A DNA stretch of 36,084 nt from Clostridia bacterium (GTDB lineage: Bacteria > Bacillota > Clostridia > UBA1381 > UBA9506). Positions 25,869 through 35,400 of the stretch are shown one piece after another. The notes below the pieces were generated by a model that saw nothing but the letters and a program-made list of their open reading frames with translations, was not told the DNA's origin and ran no database searches. The translations under genes and the position numbers were made by a program. The stretch's first letter is position 1; each line of letters starts with the position of its first letter. Location: NCBI GenBank assembly GCA_017935435.1, contig JAGBHP010000059.1, positions 1 through 36,084 on the forward strand, written 5' to 3'.

Positions 25869-26708
25869 TTGGAAAAAGAGTATATGGACCATAATTTTGA
25901 GGGCGAAATATGCTTAGAACGCATTAAAAGTAAGCTCCCCTGGGATATGCCCAAAATGCACTCTCACAATTATCACGAGCTTTATTTTCTCGTTTCGGGA
26001 AGCCGAAAATATTTTGTCGGTCATACGATTTATGATGTTTCGCCCGGAGATATCGTTATTATTCCGCAAAATGAACTCCACAGAACGAGTGGCGGTGTGG
26101 CAGGATATGAAAGATATGCTCTGTATTTTTCTGACGCCTTAACAGAGGATTTTAAAAAGGAAATGGGAAATGAGTTTTTTGAAAAAATCCTTAAATTAGG
26201 GTCTGTAAATTTACCGGGATATGCTAAAGAAAAGGTTTTTTCCTTATTAAAAGAAATAGAGCAGGAACAAAGAAAAAGCGATGAGTTTTCATCTTTGGTT
26301 ATAAAAAGAGCGTTATATAATATCTTTATTACTATTTTAAGGCACGGAAGCAAAATAAAGCAAAACAGTAATAAAAAAATTGACGCAATAGAGCAGGCGC
26401 TGATTTACATAAATGAAAATTATGCACAGGATTTATCTCTATCGTCTGTTGCTAAAATTTCATATATGGAGGAAACGTATTTTTCCAAAAGATTTAAAAA
26501 GCTAACAGGCTTTGGCTTTAGCGAATACCTTACACATACGAGAATTAAGGTAGCTGAAGAGCTTTTGAAAAATTCGGATTTGTCGATAAACGAAATATCC
26601 GACCAATGCGGTTTTTCGGGAAGTAATTATTTTGGCGACCTTTTTAAAAAAATTAATGGAATATCGCCGTCTGCTTACAGAAAAAGTGTACGTGAAACAA
26701 ATAAATAA
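25869..26708 (+). CDS. AraC-family transcription regulator with cupin sensor domain
   Basis: A 279-residue regulator. The N-terminal half is a cupin ligand-binding domain (MHSHNYHELYFLVSGSRKYFVG, then VSPGDIVIIPQNELHR). The C-terminal half has two helix-turn-helix motifs of the AraC type (LSLSSVAKISYMEETYFSKRFKKLTG and INEISDQCGFSGSNYFGDLFKKING), ending SPSAYRK. The likely start is the TTG at 25869 with GGGGGGTGAG just upstream; an in-frame ATG at 25851 overlaps that site. It lies directly before the oxidoreductase operon, whose promoter contains two direct repeats spaced as AraC proteins require, so local activation by a small sugar-like or polyol-like ligand is inferred. Confidence 0.92.
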   Translation: MEKEYMDHNFEGEICLERIKSKLPWDMPKMHSHNYHELYFLVSGSRKYFVGHTIYDVSPGDIVIIPQNELHRTSGGVAGYERYALYFSDALTEDFKKEMGNEFFEKILKLGSVNLPGYAKEKVFSLLKEIEQEQRKSDEFSSLVIKRALYNIFITILRHGSKIKQNSNKKIDAIEQALIYINENYAQDLSLSSVAKISYMEETYFSKRFKKLTGFGFSEYLTHTRIKVAEELLKNSDLSINEISDQCGFSGSNYFGDLFKKINGISPSAYRKSVRETNK

Positions 26709-26718
26709 TACAAAAATG

Positions 26719-26745
26719 CTTCTGCAAGTATGCAGAAGTTTTTTT
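26719..26745 (+). terminator. Terminator after the AraC regulator
   Basis: An 8-bp stem (26719-26726 with 26731-26738), a 4-base loop, then T7. Confidence 0.9.
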
Positions 26746-26752
26746 GCGCCTG

Positions 26753-26787
26753 AAAACATCTTGACGAATTTGTTAAAACATCTTGAC
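26753..26787. promoter_or_regulatory. Tandem direct repeat, probable AraC-regulator binding site
   Basis: AAAACATCTTGAC occurs at 26753-26765 and again at 26775-26787, start to start 22 bp (two helical turns). The second copy overlaps the -35 box, the classical position for activation by AraC-family proteins. The regulator is encoded immediately upstream. Confidence 0.65.
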
Positions 26788-26811
26788 AACATTTATAAAG
26801 TGTAATATAAT
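26783..26811 (+). promoter_or_regulatory. Consensus promoter of the oxidoreductase operon
   Basis: TTGACA (26783-26788) and TATAAT (26806-26811) with a 17-bp spacer, both perfect. Confidence 0.85.
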
Positions 26812-26850
26812 ATCCTCAAACAAAAATATATAAAACGGAAGGTGCAAAAA

Positions 26851-28290
26851 ATGCTTAAAACCGATGTTGTTGTAATTGGAGCAGGTGCAGTCGGATGTGC
26901 GATTGCAAGAGAGCTTTCCAAGTACAATGTAAATGTAATTGTTGTCGATAAAAATGAAGATGTTGGCGGTGATGCGTCAAAATCAAACAGTGCAATTATC
27001 CATACAGGATATGATGCCGCTCCGGGTACGCTTGAAAGTCAGCTTGTGGTTGCCGCAAACCCTATGTATGATGAATTGTGCCGTGATTTAGATGTTCCTT
27101 TTAAAAGAATTGGAGCAATTTTGCCTGCTATTACCGAAGAGCAGTTTGAAAAGCTTCCTGAAATAAAGGCTAAGGCTTTTCGCAACCACGTCTACGACGT
27201 TGAGTATATGAGCCGTGATGAACTGCTTAAAATGGAGCCTGAGCTTAATCCTGAGGTTAAAGGCGGTCTTTATATTCCGAGGGAAAGTATAATTGACCCA
27301 TTCATTTTGGTTCAGGCTTTAGCTGAAAATGCTTTCGCTAACGGAGTAGAATTTTTGCTTGGCGCAAAAGTTACCGATATAAAGACGGAAAACGGAAAAA
27401 TTAAAAGTGTTGTAACCGAAAAAGGAGAAATTGAAACAACGTATGTGATTAACAGTGCAGGACTATACTGCGATGAAATTGCCGAAATGGTAGATAAAGC
27501 TGATTATAAGGTTGTAGCACGTAAAGGTCAGTTCTACATACTTGATAATAAAACCTCTTGCAAGGTAAATAAAATAGTTCTTCCTATTCCTACCAAAATT
27601 ACAAAGGGAAAGCTTATGTGTCCTACAATTCACGGAAATATGTTAGTTGGACCTACCGCAGAAGACCAACCCTCTAAAACTGATAAGTCAACCTCCACGG
27701 AAGGATTAGACAGTATCGCAAAGGATGTTAAAAATTTAGTGCCTAATGTAAACCTGCGTGATACAATTACGCAGTATAGCGGACTTCGCCCAAATCGTAA
27801 TCCTGAGGGTCTTAATTTTAATATGTATGACGATTTGTTTGGTTATGTAAATCTTTCGGGTGTTCGCTCAACAGGTCTTACTCTTTCGGTTGCAATGGGT
27901 AAATATGTTGTAGAGCAGTTACTTTTAAGCGGTGCAGGCTTTGTTTTAAAGGATAATTTCATTAAAACACGCAAAGGTATTATTAAATTTTCGGAGCAAA
28001 CGAAAGAAGTTCAGGAAGAGCTTGTAAAAGAAAATCCGCTTTATGGAAATATTGTCTGCAGATGCGAAACAATTACAGAAGCAGAAATTTTAGATGCGAT
28101 TAAAAGACCTCTTGGCGCAAAAAGTGTTGATGCCGTAAAACGCCGTGTTCGTGCAGGTATGGGACGTTGTCAGGGTGGCTTTTGCGGACCTAAGGTTATT
28201 GAAATTTTAGCTCGTGAGTTAAAGGTGAGTCCCGAAGAAATCAATAAAAATGACCCCGGTTCGTATATGAACGTCGGCAGAGCCAGATAA
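26851..28290 (+). CDS. GlpA-like FAD-dependent oxidoreductase with C-terminal BFD [2Fe-2S] domain
   Basis: A 479-residue flavoprotein. The N-terminus is a FAD-binding Rossmann fold (VVVIGAGAVGCAIARELS, then the acidic VVDKNEDVGG). DAO/GlpA-type features follow: SNSAIIHTGYDA, PRESIIDPF, and LSGVRSTGLTLSVAMGKYV. The C-terminal BFD-like domain has Cys403, Cys405, Cys440 and Cys445 (CRCE and GRCQGGFC), a [2Fe-2S] ligand set. The ATG at 26851 has GGAAGG eight bases upstream. Together with the next two genes it matches the anaerobic three-part oxidoreductases annotated as glycerol-3-phosphate dehydrogenase in clostridia. Related trimers oxidise amines or hydroxy acids (for example hydroxyproline dehydrogenase), so the substrate is open. 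First gene of a five-gene operon. Confidence 0.88.
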   Translation: MLKTDVVVIGAGAVGCAIARELSKYNVNVIVVDKNEDVGGDASKSNSAIIHTGYDAAPGTLESQLVVAANPMYDELCRDLDVPFKRIGAILPAITEEQFEKLPEIKAKAFRNHVYDVEYMSRDELLKMEPELNPEVKGGLYIPRESIIDPFILVQALAENAFANGVEFLLGAKVTDIKTENGKIKSVVTEKGEIETTYVINSAGLYCDEIAEMVDKADYKVVARKGQFYILDNKTSCKVNKIVLPIPTKITKGKLMCPTIHGNMLVGPTAEDQPSKTDKSTSTEGLDSIAKDVKNLVPNVNLRDTITQYSGLRPNRNPEGLNFNMYDDLFGYVNLSGVRSTGLTLSVAMGKYVVEQLLLSGAGFVLKDNFIKTRKGIIKFSEQTKEVQEELVKENPLYGNIVCRCETITEAEILDAIKRPLGAKSVDAVKRRVRAGMGRCQGGFCGPKVIEILARELKVSPEEINKNDPGSYMNVGRAR

Positions 28291-28309
28291 AGAAAAAGGA
28301 GAGAAAACA

Positions 28310-29572
28310 ATGTATAATATAAATTGTGATGTTGCGGTTATCGGCGGCGGACCTGCCGGACTTGCTGCGGCAATAGCTGCAAAAAAAGAGGGCGCAGAAA
28401 AGGTTTTGATTATTGAAAGAGATGAAAGCTTAGGCGGTATACTTCAGCAATGTATTCATCCCGGATTTGGACTTACAAGATTTAATGAAGAATTAACAGG
28501 ACCTGAGTATTACAGCCGTTTTACCGAAGAGGTATCCTCTCTTGGCGTTGAGGTTTTATTAAACTCAATGGTTTTAGAGGTAAATGACAGTGAAAAAACT
28601 GTTATTTGCGTAAATAAAGAATACGGAATGACTAAAGTTGTCGCAAAAAGCATAGTGCTTGCTATGGGATGCCGTGAAAGAACAAGAGCAAATATAGTAA
28701 CTCCAGGAACCAGACCTGCAGGTATTTACACCGCAGGAAGTGCGCAAAGACTTATTAACCGACAGAATATAATGGTTGGTAAAAAGATTGTTATATTAGG
28801 CTCAGGCGATATTGGTATGATTATGGCTCGCCGTATGACTTTAGAAGGCGCAAATGTTGTTATGGTGGTTGAGCTTATGGATTATTTGGCAGGACTTACA
28901 AGAAACAAGGTTCAATGTCTTGATGATTTTAATATTCCGCTCAAAACCTCTCATACAATTACAAAAATTGTAGGCGATAAGCGTGTAGAAGGCGTTTATG
29001 TTGCGCCTGTTGATGAAAACAAAAAACCGATTTTGGAAAAAGAGGAGTTTGTTGCTTGTGATACTGTGCTTTTTTCAGTAGGACTTATTCCTGAAAATGA
29101 GCTTTCTAAAAATGCAGAGGTTGAAATCTGCCCCGTTACAAACGGACCTGTTGTAAATCAGTATATGCAGACGTCAAAAGAAGCAATATTTGCCTGCGGA
29201 AACGTTGTTCACGTAAATGACCTTGTTGATAACGTGAGTGCAGAAAGCGAGCAGGCAGGAAAGTATGCTGCACGTTTGGCTATGGGAAGCTTTCCTGAAA
29301 AAGAAAAAGAGATTGCAGTAAAAACAGGAAGAAATGTAAGATATACGTGTCCTCATAAGCTTATAAAATCAAATGAAAACGAGAAAGTTAATTTATATTT
29401 CAGAGTTCTTGCGCCGGAAAAAAGCGTAAAGCTTATAGCACGCTGCGGTGAAGAAATAATATCGAGCAAAAAAGAATACCGTGTAAATCCGGGAGAAATG
29501 AATAACTTGTGCATTGAAACTGCGAAAATCAGCGGTAATGAAATCGTGATTGAAGCTTTAAAGGAGGAGTAA
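28310..29572 (+). CDS. FAD/NAD(P)-dependent oxidoreductase, GlpB-/HcnB-like partner subunit
   Basis: A 420-residue pyridine-nucleotide-disulfide-type flavoprotein. It has a FAD Rossmann motif at the N-terminus (VAVIGGGPAGLAAAIAA), a second dinucleotide motif near residue 160 (IVILGSGDIGMIMARRM) and a C-terminal FAD motif with IFACGNVVHVNDLVDNVSAE. The stretch LGGILQQCIHPGFGL is typical of this partner subunit. It probably passes electrons from the GlpA-like subunit through its [2Fe-2S] centre to NAD(P) or a carrier. AAGGAG precedes the ATG. It begins 19 bases after the first gene and ends two bases before the DUF1667 gene. Confidence 0.88.
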   Translation: MYNINCDVAVIGGGPAGLAAAIAAKKEGAEKVLIIERDESLGGILQQCIHPGFGLTRFNEELTGPEYYSRFTEEVSSLGVEVLLNSMVLEVNDSEKTVICVNKEYGMTKVVAKSIVLAMGCRERTRANIVTPGTRPAGIYTAGSAQRLINRQNIMVGKKIVILGSGDIGMIMARRMTLEGANVVMVVELMDYLAGLTRNKVQCLDDFNIPLKTSHTITKIVGDKRVEGVYVAPVDENKKPILEKEEFVACDTVLFSVGLIPENELSKNAEVEICPVTNGPVVNQYMQTSKEAIFACGNVVHVNDLVDNVSAESEQAGKYAARLAMGSFPEKEKEIAVKTGRNVRYTCPHKLIKSNENEKVNLYFRVLAPEKSVKLIARCGEEIISSKKEYRVNPGEMNNLCIETAKISGNEIVIEALKEE

Positions 29573-29574
29573 AA

Positions 29575-29931
29575 ATGGAAAAAGAAATAATTTGTACTGT
29601 TTGCCCGAGGGGATGTCATATAAAAGTTGTCGGCGACGATAAAAACGTACAGTCTTTAGAGGGCTATGGCTGCAAACGAGGAGTAGATTATGCTACGGCA
29701 GAATTTATAAGCCCTGTAAGAATTTTAACTACCACAGTAAAGATAGACGGAAATGATGCTGATTTACTTCCTGTACGCTCAAATAAACCTCTTCCGAAGG
29801 ATAAACTTTTTGAGTGCATGGAAATTATCAGAAAAACGAGCGTTAAGCTCCCGATAAAACAGTATGATGTAGTAATTTCAAATATTTGCGATAGCGGAGC
29901 AGACATTGTTGCAAGCAAGTCTGTTTTATAG
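29575..29931 (+). CDS. DUF1667 Cys-motif protein, third subunit of the oxidoreductase
   Basis: A 118-residue protein with an N-terminal Cys set (Cys7, Cys10, Cys14 and Cys33, in CTVCPRGC and GYGCKRG), then SPVRILTTTVKIDG and LPVRSNKPLPKDKLFE. This is the DUF1667 pattern, found encoded after GlpA/GlpB-like pairs in anaerobes. A small Fe-S electron-transfer or structural subunit is likely, by analogy. The ATG lies two bases after the previous stop and uses GGAGG inside the end of that gene, so translation is coupled. Full length. Confidence 0.88.
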   Translation: MEKEIICTVCPRGCHIKVVGDDKNVQSLEGYGCKRGVDYATAEFISPVRILTTTVKIDGNDADLLPVRSNKPLPKDKLFECMEIIRKTSVKLPIKQYDVVISNICDSGADIVASKSVL

Positions 29932-29940
29932 GAGGAGAAA

Positions 29941-31437
29941 ATGAAAGTTTTTGTATGTGGTCTTCATCAGGAATCAAATTCATTTAATCCTCAGCTTGCA
30001 GGCTTTGATACGTTTAGCTATCTTGAAGGAGAAGAAATAATAAGCCTTGGAAGAGATGCAGGGGTAACGCCTTTTGGTATGCTTGAGGTTTTAAATGAAA
30101 ACGGCATAACGCCTGTTTGCGGAATTGTAATGAAGGCAGGAAGCGGCGGACCGCTTGAAAATAGCGTCAGTGAAAATTTTATCTTAAAAACAATAGACGG
30201 AATAAAAAATGCAGGTGCACTTGACGGCGTTTTGATTTCTCTCCACGGCGCTACATTATCTGAAAATTCGGATGATGTTTGCGGTGATATTTTAGAGGCG
30301 ATAAGAAACGAAGTGGGAGATAGCGTCATAATTTCTGCATCGTGTGATTTGCACGCAAATGTTACAGAAAAAATGGCAAAAAATGCAGATTTTATTTCGG
30401 GATATCAGTCATATCCGCACATTGACCTGTATGAAACAGGAAGACGTGCCGCAGAGGTACTTACCAAAAAACTAAATGGTGAAAATCTTAAAATGGCAAG
30501 AGTTTCTATTCCGCAAATGGCACCTGCGCACGGATACACAACAACTAAGGGCGGACTTAAAAAGCTGATGGATAAGGCGTTTAGCTTAAAAAATGAAGGA
30601 AAAATAGTTGATTTTTCAATTTTTCAGGTGCAGCCGTGGCTTGATGCAAAAAATGTTGCATCCACTGTTTTAGTTATTGCAAATGACGAAGAAACTGCAA
30701 AAAATGTTGCATCAGAGCTTGCAAAGGACGAATTTAAGCTTTGCGAGGAGCTTCAGGGTGAAAAGCTTTTTGAAATAAGTGAGGTAATCGAAAAAGCACT
30801 TAAAAACGAAAGCGGAAAGCCTATTATTTTAGTTGATTCATCCGATTCAAGAAATGCAGGAGCATGCGGTGACAGTGCGGCAGTTATTGGAGCGTTGCTT
30901 CCTTATAAAGATGTATTAAAAGCGGCAGTAGATGTAACAGACGCTCTGGCAACAGAAAAAGCATTCAGCCTTGGCGTTGGTGCGGTAGCAGACTTTTCGC
31001 TTGGTGCAACGATAGCGCCTAAGCTTTCAAAGCCTGTTTTAGTTAAAAATGCAAAGGTTAAAAGCCTGCATGACGGAAAATTTGAAAGATTTGGCCCTCA
31101 GGAAAAGGGAATTTATGTAGAGATGGGGAAAACTGCTGTTTTAGAGGTTGGTAAACTATTAATACACGTTAGTGTAAATGCAAGAGCTAATGGTGACGTT
31201 AATTTTTACCGCAGTTTTGGAATTGACCCGCTTGTGCAAAAGCTTGTAAACATTAAAGCGTGTACATCCTTTAGAGCAGGCTATGAAGAAATAGCAGAAG
31301 AAATCTGCAACACTCAAACCCCCGGCGCTGCAGGAACTGTTTTAACCGATTTACCTTTTGAAAAATTGGTAATGCCTATGTATCCTTTTGAAAAAATTAC
31401 AGAAGAAATGATTTCAGAAGCTAAATGCTTTAGATAG
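29941..31437 (+). CDS. M81-family (MlrC-like) metallohydrolase
   Basis: A 498-residue protein of the MlrC/DUF1485 family, named after the enzyme of microcystin-peptide degradation; most members have unknown substrates. The N-terminus shows VCGLHQESNSFNP, followed by ISLHGAT (about residues 99-105) and the metal site CDLHAN (Asp136, His138) with SYPHIDLYETG (His160). Later family stretches are VQPWLDAKNVASTV, ILVDSSDSRNAGACGDSAAV and the C-terminal ARANGDVNFYRSFGIDP. No signal peptide is seen. It begins nine bases after the DUF1667 stop with GGAGG. Its place between a redox complex and a sugar epimerase suggests hydrolysis or isomerisation of a small metabolite rather than a protein. Confidence 0.88.
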   Translation: MKVFVCGLHQESNSFNPQLAGFDTFSYLEGEEIISLGRDAGVTPFGMLEVLNENGITPVCGIVMKAGSGGPLENSVSENFILKTIDGIKNAGALDGVLISLHGATLSENSDDVCGDILEAIRNEVGDSVIISASCDLHANVTEKMAKNADFISGYQSYPHIDLYETGRRAAEVLTKKLNGENLKMARVSIPQMAPAHGYTTTKGGLKKLMDKAFSLKNEGKIVDFSIFQVQPWLDAKNVASTVLVIANDEETAKNVASELAKDEFKLCEELQGEKLFEISEVIEKALKNESGKPIILVDSSDSRNAGACGDSAAVIGALLPYKDVLKAAVDVTDALATEKAFSLGVGAVADFSLGATIAPKLSKPVLVKNAKVKSLHDGKFERFGPQEKGIYVEMGKTAVLEVGKLLIHVSVNARANGDVNFYRSFGIDPLVQKLVNIKACTSFRAGYEEIAEEICNTQTPGAAGTVLTDLPFEKLVMPMYPFEKITEEMISEAKCFR

Positions 31438-31448
31438 GAGAAAAGAAA

Positions 31449-32315
31449 ATGAAACTTGTAACAAATATGATTGGCTTAGATACGGTTTTGGGTCACTACG
31501 GTATGATTGATGCTTTGGCCGAAAGCGGTTTTTATGGCATTGATTTTAATGCAGATAAAGAAGAATATTATACAGATGCACACGACAAAAACTTTTATTT
31601 AGAGTGGAGAAAATATGCTGAAAATAAAGGAGTGTATTTTACTCAGGCTCATGCGCCCTTTGCATCAAGCTTTGATGACGAAGAGAAAACAAAGGAGAGG
31701 TTTATCGAAATAACAGAGGCTATGAAAATCTCATCATGGCTTGGCGCAGAAATGATAGTTGTGCATCCTTGTAATTATCTTCCGTGTCACATAAAAGAAA
31801 ATGCTGAAAAAATGTATGAGCAAAACATTAATATATATAAAAGCCTTGTTCCGTATTGTGAGAAATACGAAATAAAGGTTGCCATTGAAAATATAAACAG
31901 AGGTTATAATGGCTTTTCTTCGCATACTTCAACTTCAAAGCCTGAATTGCTTGCAAAATTGATTGATGAGCTTAATAATCCGTGCTTTACTGTTTGCTTT
32001 GATGTTGGGCATTCGCATTTGGTGCGCGAAAATCCTGCTGAAGCAATAAGAAAGCTTGGCTCGCGCATTGGTTGCCTGCATATTCACGATAACGACGGAA
32101 ACGGCGATAACCACACTCTTCCTTTTTACGGAACAATAGAGTGGGAAAGTGTTATGGAAGCACTGGCTGATGTTGATTATCAGGGAAATTTAAGCTATGA
32201 AGCAGGCCATTTCTTTAAAAATGTACCTGAAGAAATCAGAGTTGATTCTTTAAAATATATGTCAGCGGTAGGTCATAGCCTTATTAAAAAGTTTGAAGGA
32301 TACAAGATAAAATAA
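31449..32315 (+). CDS. Sugar phosphate isomerase/epimerase-like TIM-barrel protein
   Basis: A 288-residue protein of the xylose-isomerase-like/AP endonuclease 2 family. Probable metal ligands are His110 in MIVVHPCNYL, Glu in VAIENINRGYN, Asp and His in TVCFDVGHSHLV, His in IGCLHIHDNDGNGDNHTLPFYG, and Glu in SYEAGHFF. The layout fits the family (inositol catabolism IolE/IolI, tagatose epimerase and relatives) but not one named member. AGGAG lies eight bases before the ATG, 11 bases after the MlrC-like gene, so it is the last gene of the five-gene operon. No clear terminator is seen before the next promoter. Confidence 0.88.
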   Translation: MKLVTNMIGLDTVLGHYGMIDALAESGFYGIDFNADKEEYYTDAHDKNFYLEWRKYAENKGVYFTQAHAPFASSFDDEEKTKERFIEITEAMKISSWLGAEMIVVHPCNYLPCHIKENAEKMYEQNINIYKSLVPYCEKYEIKVAIENINRGYNGFSSHTSTSKPELLAKLIDELNNPCFTVCFDVGHSHLVRENPAEAIRKLGSRIGCLHIHDNDGNGDNHTLPFYGTIEWESVMEALADVDYQGNLSYEAGHFFKNVPEEIRVDSLKYMSAVGHSLIKKFEGYKIK

Positions 32316-32360
32316 GGTGTAAGAATTTAAACTTTTGCGTTTTTGGTTAAATATTTTGAC

Positions 32361-32389
32361 TTGACACATTTTTTAGATAAGTCTATACT
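32361..32389 (+). promoter_or_regulatory. Promoter of the large secreted-protein gene
   Basis: TTGACA (32361-32366) and TATACT (32384-32389) with a 17-bp spacer; AAGGAG follows just before the ATG at 32431. Confidence 0.8.
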
Positions 32390-32430
32390 TAAAATAGGGA
32401 TTACAACATTTTCTTTTTAAGGAGAACAAG

Positions 32431-35400
32431 ATGAAAAGACTTATCAGTTTGGTTTTGATAACTGTTTTATTCATATTACAAGTGCCTTTTGTTACGGCGC
32501 TTGACGAGATTTATGTCGAAGGCGGCTTTAGTAGCCGCCTTTTGGCACGTTCTGAAAATTTAAGCTTTAATTTAAGCATTTCTAATTCTTTAAACAGTTC
32601 CCTAAAAGCAGTCCTTATTTTTGGAAAATATGCAGGCGGAAAGCTTCAGGATACTGATATTTATTTCTATGATAATATCCCTGCGGGAGCGTCTGCTATT
32701 TCTGAAGAAACTGCGGTATTTGATGAAAAAACTGACAAAATCACAGCGTTTTTATTTGATAGCTTAAATAGCGCAAAGCCTATTTTTGTAGGCGATGCGG
32801 TAATGGATGAATACGAGCCTTTAATAAGTAATTATATGAACTCGAGTCTTGTAACTGCGGTTTCCCACGATATTCCGACGGGCGATAGCTTTACAAGCCG
32901 TTTTCCAAATTGCGTTGAATTTTCGTACAATCCTGACCGTGCAACAGTATCAGGCGGAGGAATGCTTGCAGAATTTAAAGAGGGCGGCCCTAAAGAGGTC
33001 TATATTAAAACTATCAGCAAAGCAAACGATACAAATCAGCTTTTTAAGCAATTCAGAAGCGTCCGAATAATTGACCCCGACGGAAAAACAGTTTGTTTTT
33101 ATGATTTCAGCGAAAAAGATTTGGAAACCGAGGAAATAATTCTGTCCGTTCCCGAGGGAAAAGCTGGAATATGGACAATTTCATATATCGGAGGCAGACC
33201 AAATGGCGACAGAATAACAATAGGTGTGCCTGAGTGTATTGCGTGGGGCATCAGAGGAGAAACCTCGTTTAAATTTATTACAAACACGCCGAGACAGTGG
33301 TATGTTTATGTTCCCGCTAAATCTACGGATGTTTGTAAAATTAAAAAGAATGGCTATACTGCGGCGATAAAGATATATGATGAAAATGGTGATTTAATTC
33401 CTGAGAATACTGACGAAAATTCATATTATTCTTACGAGATTACCCCCAAAGCAACCGATGTTGTATGGAAGGTTACAAACACAAGAAAGCTTGGCGATGA
33501 AATTGCATCAGAGGTTTTATGCTTTGCAACAGGCGTTCCCGGGCTATTGTGTCCGACGGAAGAAATGGCACGACGCTTAAAAGGCGGTACTGTTTTTAGT
33601 GATGACGGCATTTTGCTGGGCGGAAATTATCAAAAAATTGTTCGCAACGCTATGCTTTCGCATAAAGATGACGACCTTGCGGTTAATCTTGATTTTTTAA
33701 GCGAAATACCCGAGGAAATTGACGAAAATAAGCTCGATATAGAAGCTATACTTTTTGGTGTATACGGAGGCTTGTATGGAATTGCAAAGGGCGTTGAAAA
33801 ACAAGTCTTAGACCCGACAAGTCCCTATTTTGGTGCATTTCCAAGCGCAGAAAATGATTTAACCAAAACATATGAAAGCTTTGTTTACGGCGGAAGGCAT
33901 ACGATGGGGCAGTCAGCAAGTTTGGCGGCAGTTGCAGCAATTCCTACAAAATTAAACCCGGGATATAACAATCGTGCGCTGATTACGAGAAGTATGCTTG
34001 CCGCATTTACGCACTTTATGGCAATGTCGCCTGATTTTTTGATTAGGGAAAATGTAAATTCTCGTGGGAATTTCTGGCCTATGCAACACGTGTTCTTTAT
34101 TTACCCTAATATTGCGGAGGCTTATTTGCTTTTAAAGGATAAAATCACCAAGGAAGAAGCGGAAATCTGGAGAAACGGCCTTATTTTGATTGGTGATAAG
34201 CTTTGCAATTATTTTGCAAGCGAATCAAACCAATGGAGCGAGATAATATACGGTCACCTTATGGTATATCAGGCAACGGGCGAAGAGCGCTTCTTAAAAT
34301 ATTTTGAAAGAGCGGCAGAGGGCTTTACAAAAGAAAATAAACAATTTGACGGCTCTAACGGACAACATTCTTCGGGGTATTATATGGAAAAATATGCTCC
34401 AAGCGGTTCATATCAGGACCTTTCTATGCATAATTATGTTGCGGCGTACTTAGACTATAAAAATCTTGCAGACAGAAACGAAGAAATTTGCAAAACAATG
34501 CGTGAGTCGATTGAAAGAGCGGTTACATATGAAAGCCTTTTCTGGCTCAAGCAACCAAGCGGAAGCGTTATATCACCAACTGCTGTAAATTATCGTGCGC
34601 CGATTGAAATGATGGCAAACTGTGGCTATCCGGGAACGTTTTTAGCGGCGATTGATTTTCCTGCGGCACGTGGTCTTATACAGATGCTGCCATATAGCGC
34701 AACAAATTACAAATATGCAACAACAATGCCCCATGTCACATTAAATAACCCTTCTTTTGCACGCAAAATTGTAGAAACGGGACTAAAAGCAAAGGGCGAA
34801 TATTCAAACGGAAATGTCAGTGGCTCGTGGACTCCGAGAGTATATAGAGCATATGCAAATGTTAAAAGAACAGAAACAGCATCAACACCGCCTATCTATG
34901 AAACAGATAAATTCTGGGATTTAGAAGGAACAGTCGGAATTAAAAAGAATGGATGGTATGTTCTTAGTGTGTATAATGCCCGTGCAACAGGAGGCTCGGC
35001 AAGGAGCGGACTTCCTACGGCGATTTGGCATGAAGATGTTGGTGCAGTTTTAACTGCTATGAACTACACTTTAGAGGATGCTACGCTTTCTACCCATTCA
35101 CGTATTGAGGTTTTGTCGGGCGAAGCGCTATATAAAACGGCTTATGAAAACGGAGAGTTTTCATGGGTAAAAGAGGGCGAGAGCTTTAAAATCAGTCAAA
35201 ACGTTTCTTCTGTCGGAAAGGCTGAAATTCTTACAGAAATGAAGGCAAACGGAGTGAAGCTTTCTGTTGCGCTCCAAAGCATAAACGAAAACACAATTGA
35301 TAATGCTTACGTAATTCTTCCGATAAACATTTCTCAGGGCACTGCAAACCTTGAAAACGGAGATTTAACCTATACTGTTGGAGAAAAAACGGTACATATT

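Noticed and set aside
26851-29931. Naming the three oxidoreductase genes glpA, glpB and glpC-like
   Set aside because: Related trimers oxidise other substrates and no glycerol genes are adjacent, so symbols for glycerol-3-phosphate dehydrogenase would overstate the evidence.
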